In this document: in pieces, positions 57,178 through 64,000 of the stretch
Layout: each line of letters starts with the position of its first letter
Numbering within the stretch: position 1 is the stretch's first letter
DNA from: Zychaea mexicana
Taxonomy: Eukaryota; Mucoromycota; Mucoromycetes; Mucorales; Lichtheimiaceae
Direction: 5' to 3'
NCBI RefSeq assembly: GCF_025766255.1
Contig: NW_026516667.1
Span: 558,001 to 622,000, forward strand
Length of the DNA stretch: 64,000 nucleotides
The notes under the pieces: generated by a model
The model's database searches: none
What the model saw: the letters and a program-made list of their open reading frames with translations, nothing else
Told to the model about the DNA's origin: nothing
Program-made: the position numbers and the translations under genes

Positions 57178-59608
57178 CTATGCCCTTTCGCTTGTTGCTT
57201 CTTCGTGGTGCGTCTCCTTCTCTTCATCGATGCGCACAAATTCAATCATTAGCTCACAATGTTCAGTATGCGGGAACAAGTCAATCGACACAGCTCGCGA
57301 CGGTCGGAAAGGCAATCCCTTGAATCGGTTGGACGTTGGGCGACATAAGCTATTTATGAACCCGGCGTTAGTGCTCGTATGAGGAAAACAGCTAGATTTT
57401 CCATTTCTGGTCGGTTTTACCTGATAAAGTTTTGCAAAGCCTGGTTCGCATCACAGCTGATAAATATGACTTTACGAATCTGGGGCGACTCACGAACAGC
57501 ACGGACTACGCTGCTATGAACACCATTTCTATGGAACAGACATTTTAAGTAATCATAGCAACAAACCTTGAAGACTGCCAGTAGCTTGATACCTTACCTT
57601 GGTGGATCAAGGACAGCCACAACTTCTTCGTTCTTTTCGTTGGTGACCACATCAATTCGTTCCTCAACTTTGCTGGCGTGGTATTGAACATTGACAATTT
57701 CTACAGTACAGTGATGTTCGTTAGCAATGATGGATTGGATTGAGAGACAGGATGATATGAGATAGTTGAGACTTACTGTTCATTTCGGCATTGGCTTTGG
57801 CGTCAACAATAGCATCAGCAATCATCTCAATACCAATTACGCGATCCACGCTTTTGGCCATGGTGATGCCGATTGCCCCTGTACCACAACACAGGTCCAA
57901 TAAGGTTGTTTTTTTGTTCTTGTCAATGTTGCACCATTCGGCGCATTGGGTATATAGCAATTCTGTGGCAGGTGTGTTCACTTGAAAGAACGCACTGCTT
58001 GATAAGCGGAACCTGTTGTAATTTTTAGTTTTCTGCTTGATAGATCCCACTCGCATATATGATAGCATCAAGTATTAGACTTACCGGCAACCCAAGAGTT
58101 CTTCATATACATAACCATTACCGATCAATATTTCTGTGTGTCCCTTTTCCGTAATACCGTTGGCATCGCCATTCCATACTTGCAAGAGTAATGTCGTCAC
58201 ATTGAACTTTTCGTTCCCAGGCTTGTTCGCAAAATTGCTCCAATATTCGATCAACTTTTTCTTTTCCTTTGCTAGCTGCTCTTCAGTAAGATCAATTGAT
58301 TTGAGCTGTACCAGAATAAGTACTAATGCAGAAAACAGAAAGAGTTAGTTTTACTGATTGTTTCGCAGCAAGTATGAGAAACATTTACCATCACCGGTTT
58401 TTTGTGCCTTCACCATAATGGATCGCCATACGCCAACCTTATCCACTCTGTCATATACTGGATACTCAGATGCACGAACATAATCCTAGAGCCAATAGGA
58501 GATTCAGTTTTAGTACTATATATGACAGAAAGAGCGTTAAAGGAAGGTAATCACCCCTTACCTGCATGGCACTCGCTATCCGCTTGGAGATATCGGGTAC
58601 ATGGAGACAATCGTCAGGGCCAAGTACGGATGTGATGCCATGTCGATATAGACCAAGTAAAAAACCAACAGTAGGCTCGCTTTCTGGATTGCGTCCGATA
58701 GTAAACTCGCATTTTGTACGATAGCCATTGATTTCGGGTGATGCGATAGGATCCAATACTTCAAACGGCAATCCATTCCTTATAATATATCCGGCGAATA
58801 TTAGGTCTTCCGTCTATAACACCCACCCGCTCAACCCAGATCCACTAAACCTCTTACTTTTCAAAAGCCCATCCAATTTGGGCTTTGCTAGCATCATTTA
58901 GATCTTGTAACTGAGTCATTCGTCGTTTAAACTTGTTCAAATGGGCAATACTGGTTTTGTGTTTCTTTGCCAATTGTTCTTCATATGGAACCCTTATATG
59001 TGAATAATTATCGTTATCAATATCCTGACTATATCTCGAAATTTCATATATCATCCCTCATTCTCGATACAAGTACCTGTGAAGTGGGGTTACTTGATCT
59101 GCCAATCGCTCTGCAGGTGTGCGTGTGTCATTTTCGGCTTCCTCTGTTCTTTCCTTTTGCTTATTCTGGAATCGTTCTCGGAACGCTGCTTTATTGACAG
59201 CCGAATATTCTGAGGTCAGAGTCTTCTTCTTAAACTCAACGCCTTCTAACTTTTTCATTGCTTCTCTAGCAGCTTCCTCGCTCTGTTGTTCATTATATTA
59301 GAGACTCAAGTCTCAATATGCCAACTCTTTCTGTTTCTCTCTCTTTTGCAAAAACATATATAGAGAGGGAGATACTTGCAAAAGGCTCTTTTTGTGCGTA
59401 CCTCAAAGTTGATAAATGCGTATCGCCATTTAGGTGCCTTTTTAAATCGTTCCACGCCATGTGACTGAAGAAGCTTTTTGATAGCACTGTTTTCGTGGGT
59501 GGGTAAATTGAGTACTTTGACACGGTGGATCTGAGAAGAAGCCTCTTCGGCACCAGTAGTAGAAGTGGTAGCAGTAGTGGCGGTAGTAGCAACAGCAGTC
59601 GTGGACAT
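57178..59608 (-). CDS. tRNA (uracil-5-)-methyltransferase, TRMT2A/Trm2 type
   Basis: Ten exons (59402-59608, 59077-59282, 58858-58992, 58562-58778, 58389-58485, 58085-58322, 57777-58012, 57598-57700, 57421-57528, 57178-57349) close in phase to 572 residues. An N-terminal RRM-like domain (VKVLNLPTHENSAIKKLL; APKWRYAFINFE) is followed by a central region (GYRTKCEFTIGRN) and the class I methyltransferase: RLSSSAFFQVNT, SAM-binding LLDLCCGTGAIGITMA, VVAVLDPPRNGVH, and FISCDANQAL, where C505 is the likely nucleophile that attacks uracil C6. The end is the typical PFRPSRAVSIDLFPHTEHCE. The enzyme makes m5U54 (ribothymidine) in the tRNA T-loop. The RRM arrangement is that of animal TRMT2A rather than yeast Trm2. 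The next gene downstream on the same strand starts 185 bp away. Confidence 0.94.
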
Positions 59609-60603
59609 TGCCCTTTTCAAACGAACGACAGGGAAGACTAAATTACTCGTTTAGATTGGTCTTCATTTCTACGTTTCTGAATGGCGTTATAACAAGAAAG
59701 CTTATTCAAGATTATTACCAGAAAGAGATCGTATACGAAGCATGCGCAAAAGGGTTGACAGCAGCAGCAGCTCCCAGAAAATTTCGCACACTTACCCAAT
59801 AATTTAGCCAATCGTTTTATCTTTGGTTACGCACAGAGTATTATCATTAGCAAGTTCATGTCTAGCTAAACAAACAAGAACTTGTAACTATGATAACGCT
59901 GAGCATCACCATCAACAACATTTTCAGCATAGCTGCTTCAAAACCGATATATGTACGTTGCTGTTCATCACGTCATTTGTGGAAAGATAGTCTGTGCGTA
60001 CAAATTAAACACCAGGCAATCCGTAAGTCTTTACAAAATATCGAAATGCGCTGTTGTTGCTACAAGCTCTTTTTCCTCCTTTCTTTTTTATTTTCTGCAA
60101 GACGTTCTGTAAAATCAAAGAAACTCGCCTAAAGAATATGCGGCTCTTATTTCTTCGATTTCTCAAGGAATGAGCCCGAGCAAAACTTCAAAAAAGAAAC
60201 ATTTATACATACTGCATTCGCACCAAAGTCAACAATAGAGGCAAAAGGGTATCTTAGTATCGCAACACTCAAGTAGCTGAGTATCGCCCTTGAACTTTCT
60301 TGAGAAACTAAACCGCACGTAGTGTGAAAACGTGTTATGCCCCTTGATGATCCTATAGCAAATGCGAAAAGCGCGAGACAGAGAAAGGCTCCCGGTAGCT
60401 AGAAAAATTACATGAGCAGCAGATCTCACAACATAAAACTGCTGCGAACAAAACCGATACATGATATGATAAAGTGTGCAGTAAGCTGAACGTAAAACGC
60501 GAGCAAAACTCGGAAAGACGTTTACTGATATCGAAACAAGAAACACAAGGCTTACATACAATCTTAGTAATGGTGTATCAACGTTTTCTCCATAAATATA
60601 TCG
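59609..60603. other. Intergenic upstream of TRMT2A-like gene
   Basis: Promoter of the methyltransferase gene and AT-rich DNA. The ORFs at 59608-59802, 59890-60132 and 60229-60561 have no convincing features. Confidence 0.5.
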
Positions 60604-60605
60604 TA

Positions 60606-61422
60606 CAGTGCCCGCTCGCTATAGCGATATTCGATATAACAATAGGATTCTCAGGTGCAAGGCCGATTACTTGGTAAAATATCGGTAATTTTATATAACG
60701 ATGAACGATATAATTTTCCAGAATATCGGTTTATCGAACGGTAAATAATGCACTTTATTTTCTATTTAAGATAGAATATCTGTTTGTTTGGCAGTTTAAG
60801 CTCTTCAGCAACCAGCATTCTCAACTTTTTTCTTAGATGAAAGATAATTCCAGCGTCACTTTCATGATCAGCTACTACCATATCTTTTAGGAATTCGACC
60901 AGATGGCGCTTATGCTCTCTTATAGAGAAAAAAGAATGTTGTTGCTCTTATTCTTCATGTCGTTTTCTCTGCTTGTCTTCTTCAGAATCTTCACCTACCT
61001 TTACATATCAGGAACAAGTAGCCAGCATAACTTTAGTATCTGTTAAGAAAATAAACAATGTACCCAACTCTCCTTCAATTCACTGATAATGCGAGAGGAG
61101 GCAGTTTGCGATTCTGTCAGCAGTGGTAAGTGAGAGGACGTTTTGGGGATAAAGAAGTTATGTTTTCCTCTCTTTTCATTAATTATTTCTAAGCTAATGA
61201 TGAATGCTAGCTGAATTATGGTTCCAGCACAATTATTTTGCTTCTTCTTTAGCAGAGGATATATTTTTTTTGTGTAGAATTTGCAGAGGATATCTAAGTA
61301 GACTATGGATAAAATGTATTCCGAGCTCGTCTGCTCTGAGAGCCAATTCGATATAACGATAATTCGATATAACGATAGGTTTTTCGGTCCACAGGGTGTA
61401 TCGTTAAAGCGAGCGGGCACTG
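60606..61422. mobile_element. pogo/Tigger-like (Tc1/mariner superfamily) DNA transposon, non-autonomous, 817 bp
   Basis: Terminal inverted repeats begin CAGTGCCCGCTCGCT at 60606, and its reverse complement ends at 61422. Each end is flanked by TA (60604-60605, 61423-61424), the duplicated TA target typical of Tc1/mariner-pogo elements. Beyond the first 15 bases the repeats continue imperfectly, with direct motifs (ATTCGATATAACGATA repeated twice at the right end and related copies at the left). On the minus strand an internal peptide, HKRHLVEFLKDMVVADHESD followed by AGIIFHLRKKLRMLVAEELK, is protein-like and may be the C-terminal tail of the transposase. No DDE catalytic core is present, so it depends on a transposase elsewhere. 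Confidence 0.85.
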
Positions 61423-63116
61423 TATTTGAAAGAAGTCAAATATTTCTTACGCATTTATGAATCATTCTGTATGTTAGCAAAGTACATACCATCCGAACAG
61501 GACAAAAAGATCGCCTTATATCAACCAAGCGTCTACGTGCTGCCTGTTGAACATTTTCTAACATTTGAACATGACCCGTTGTCTCGCTGTCGTCATAACA
61601 TTTGAGCATAACTGGTTCTCCGTTGCTTATTATGTAGTAGCAGATGAAGAATGCCAGCAGTGGATCTTTCGTAATACGTGCGCAGGTTGACAAACTTTTA
61701 GCTCTCATCAAGGATCGATCTTTTAATGCATTAAGTTGCTCTTATAGACTTTGTCTACTGACATGCTTGTCGCATTCACAAACAATCATACGAATTTGAT
61801 TTGAGAATGCAGAGATTGTAAACTTATCCTTCTTTTAGAATATCGATCAGGCCAACATGATATATTATGAGCAAAGTAGATAGTTTCTGCAGTTTTTTGT
61901 ATATTGTATGTGAAGCAGTTCCGCTCGCAGAGACCACCAGTGTCTTGACCCAATATAGATTGATAGTAGAGGAGAGCCTGTTATTACAAACAAGAGCAAA
62001 GGACTAGAATAAACCACTAGATGCGCAGGTACTGTAAAAATATTGGGGGCCATCTCGCACATTTTCTTCGGTCGTTTGAAAAGAACTTGATTTCAGTGAT
62101 GTTTAAATAGACGATATTAAAGTTGTTTTACAAACCATTATCAAGAGAGCTACCCAAAGCTGACCCAGTAACGATTAGTCGAACGAGCTGGATATACAGG
62201 CATACAATGGGCTGGAAGAAATTTTGAACCAGCGTTCCACACCTCGTTGTATACCGTTTAACTTTGCTGAAGCAATTAATTGTCTACTACCCCATCCATA
62301 ATGTCACTTTCCAGGCAGAGGGACCCTTGAAGTTTTCCAATAAAAGTAGAAGCCCAATTACACAGCCTTTTCTCTGTATAGTCACAGATATTACGCGCGT
62401 TGTTCTCCACTGAAATATCTGTGCAATTTCCATTTTTCTGCTATGGTTTATTGTCAAAAGTGCGATACTTTTTCTGCTGATAATAAGACATGGAAAACAA
62501 GAAGACTTGCCTTATATTGACAGCTGCTATTGCTAGTGTTGGCTGCTATTACTACGGTATAATGCATCCTGATATCATATTAGGAAGAATCTACAGCGGC
62601 TACCATTACTGTTGCAAGATTTGTACAGTTAATATATGTCATCAAATTACAATGACCTGTGGAACATTTCTTATTACTTTACCGAATTTAGAGAAACTAC
62701 GTTATGAAAAAGATTTTTTATGTATTTATTGATACACATATTTGCAGTTTAGCAGCGGTAAAAGCAAAAGAGGATGGTCAGGACGCCTCGCTTGACTCTG
62801 GCATCATACCTTCTTTAAGCCACCAGCACATCGAGAACAAGACATAACATCCTGACTTGACTGATCTCTACATGTGTAACCGGCGTTCTGTTTTTAATTT
62901 GCACAGAATCTCCCTTTCAGCTGACGGGCACCCTATGCCATAGCAAGCCCGACTTTTTACGAAAGCAAAAAAGCTAAACCAGATACACTAAATCCTTTCT
63001 GACTTGAGCCGATACGTTATACGGTTTGCTCGGGGTTTTCTAATATGAAAAAGTTATCCATAAAGCATTATAATCTATCTATGGCTAAGTCGAAATCTAA
63101 TGTGACACACTGAATA

Positions 63117-63299
63117 TCAAAAAGGGCATACGCGTGAATAAGAAATTGGCGGACTGTGTACACAGCAAGAAACTTTAGTTCCGAGTCCACATTCAGGGTG
63201 TGACACGCGTTCCTTATTGATAAAGACAATGTAACGAGAAGCGTGAGCGATATTCATGGCGAGCAGTGTGAGAACCACGGAAGATTTTAAGGCTGCCAA
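63117..63299 (-). CDS. Possible small secreted protein or its first exon
   Basis: An ATG frame of 60 codons begins MAALKSSVVLTLLAMNIAHA, a good signal peptide with a cleavage site after AHA. It is followed by SRYIVFINKERVSHPECGLG, which somewhat recalls the start of an I9 inhibitor/propeptide domain (YIV motif), then cysteines. A GTATGC donor inside the last codons (after TCACGC) suggests the gene may continue in another exon that I could not identify. It is too short for a family call. Confidence 0.35.
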   Translation of the reverse strand: MAALKSSVVLTLLAMNIAHASRYIVFINKERVSHPECGLGTKVSCCVHSPPISYSRVCPF

Positions 63300-63890
63300 C
63301 TAAACAACGGGAAAAAGACGGACGCTGTCATTGCATGTCACGAAAAGTTGATCGAGTAGATCAAAGCAGAAGAGAGACAGCTTCTTTTAAAGAATACAAA
63401 TGCCAGGGTATGATACAAAATGAACAGACGACGAAGGGATTGAAAAGCAAAGCTTGCATGGAGGAAAATAAAGACGACATCCAAGGTGGATGCCTCTCTT
63501 TCCGGTTGTGTGCGTTTGACGCGTGGGATTTAGACGCCGAATGACGAAAGACGGTTGGCTTGAAACTTCTACCCTTGCAGTCAGATAGAAAAGGCCACAT
63601 GGACATATTTTTTGGGCGCGCAAGAAAGCACAGACAGAAAAAAAAAACGTGTTTCTTCATCACTCTATTTGGAACATTCGTTCGCGCCGGCTGTTGTTGG
63701 CTGCTTGCTGTGCTCTTGCGGTACGGAAGTACAATTGCTGTTATTGCTTCCAAACGTGCCATGGAAGATATTACAGAAAGTATTCTGGGGATGACGCTGC
63801 TAAGAGCTACCACTACTACCTACTAGCTGAAAAAGTGGGTATTCTTCGTGGCCAACACTTGGACGCGTCTCGATGAAGGATGGTACATAC

Positions 63891-64000
63891 CTGCGACGGA
63901 CTTTTACTGCATTCGATCTGTCTTTTCCCAAAACAAGGGGAGCGACAGCTACATCGTTCAACTTGTACATTTCATAATATACGATTGCACACAAAGTGTT
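63891..64000 (-). CDS. Possible exon running in from beyond the right edge
   Basis: A minus-strand frame, open at the edge, reads CAIVYYEMYKLNDVAVAPLV, then LGKDRSNAVKVRR, and ends at a good donor (CAG before GTATGT). It could join to a frame beginning SSVIPRILSVISSMARLEAI at about 63800 through the TTAG acceptor there, in phase. Neither piece is recognised. Confidence 0.3.

Larger units (their letters stand above)
61425..64000. other. Relic-rich right end without an intact gene
   Basis: Protein-like minus-strand peptides occur without an intact frame: GEPVMLKCYDDSETTGHVQM near 61600 and GQDTGGLCERNCFTYNIQKT near 61900. They may be pieces of one decayed gene interrupted by the transposon. 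An 80-codon plus-strand ORF at 62490-62732 is weak. Two low-confidence minus-strand frames at 63117-63299 and from 63891 are listed separately. No RNA genes were found. Confidence 0.4.

Noticed and set aside
1..64000. CRISPR arrays, bacterial operons, rRNA genes
   Set aside because: None seen; genes carry spliceosomal introns and eukaryotic domain architectures.

Overview
The window looks like nuclear DNA of an early-diverging filamentous fungus. A member of the Mucoromycota (Mucorales) is my best guess, from overall feel rather than a marker gene. Almost every gene is broken by short GT-AG introns, mostly 50-110 bases, and the proteins are eukaryotic and fungal: a VTC polyphosphate polymerase pair, a Pmp3 proteolipid, a MATA_HMG-type factor, transportin, PUF60 and BuGZ. 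There are no operons, rRNA genes, convincing tRNA genes or CRISPR arrays. Exon joins given below were worked out by eye from splice sites and codon phase; nearly all close exactly.

Layout. 1-7.7 kb: the 5' part of a UPF0415 (C7orf25-like) gene running off the left edge, a gene-poor stretch, then a PUF60-like splicing factor. 8.2-11.8 kb: ten-exon transportin. 11.8-16.5 kb: gene-poor, with a frameshifted remnant. 16.5-22.6 kb: two tandem VTC genes (SPX + polyphosphate polymerase + DUF202). 22.7-28.8 kb: an intracellular-type GH18 chitinase, a chorismate-lyase-like (DUF98-type) protein, repeats, and an HMG-box factor. 29.9-33.1 kb: a dead Old Yellow Enzyme gene and a carnitine acyltransferase. 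33-37.5 kb: gene-poor, with two decayed genes. 37.6-43.7 kb: phosphoserine phosphatase, Pmp3, a 54-residue ORF and a secreted subtilase. 44.7-52.5 kb: a GNAT relic, BuGZ/ZNF207 and a TBRG1-like FYRN/FYRC protein. 53.4-59.6 kb: a decayed copy and an intact copy of a membrane-anchored DUF4097 protein, then a TRMT2A-type tRNA methyltransferase. 59.6-64 kb: relics and an 817-bp pogo/Tigger-like transposon copy.

Most genes are unrelated housekeeping functions: RNA processing and modification (PUF60, TRMT2A), nuclear import (transportin), mitosis (BuGZ), serine and acyl-carnitine metabolism, and stress or phosphate storage (Pmp3, VTC). The most interesting biology is the VTC pair. The upstream copy keeps a normal-looking polymerase core, but its SPX sensor has lost its canonical start and several lysines that bind inositol pyrophosphates, while the downstream copy keeps them. 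The window also records gene decay (Old Yellow Enzyme, DUF4097, GNAT, two unidentified genes). I did not find a wholly new multi-gene system.
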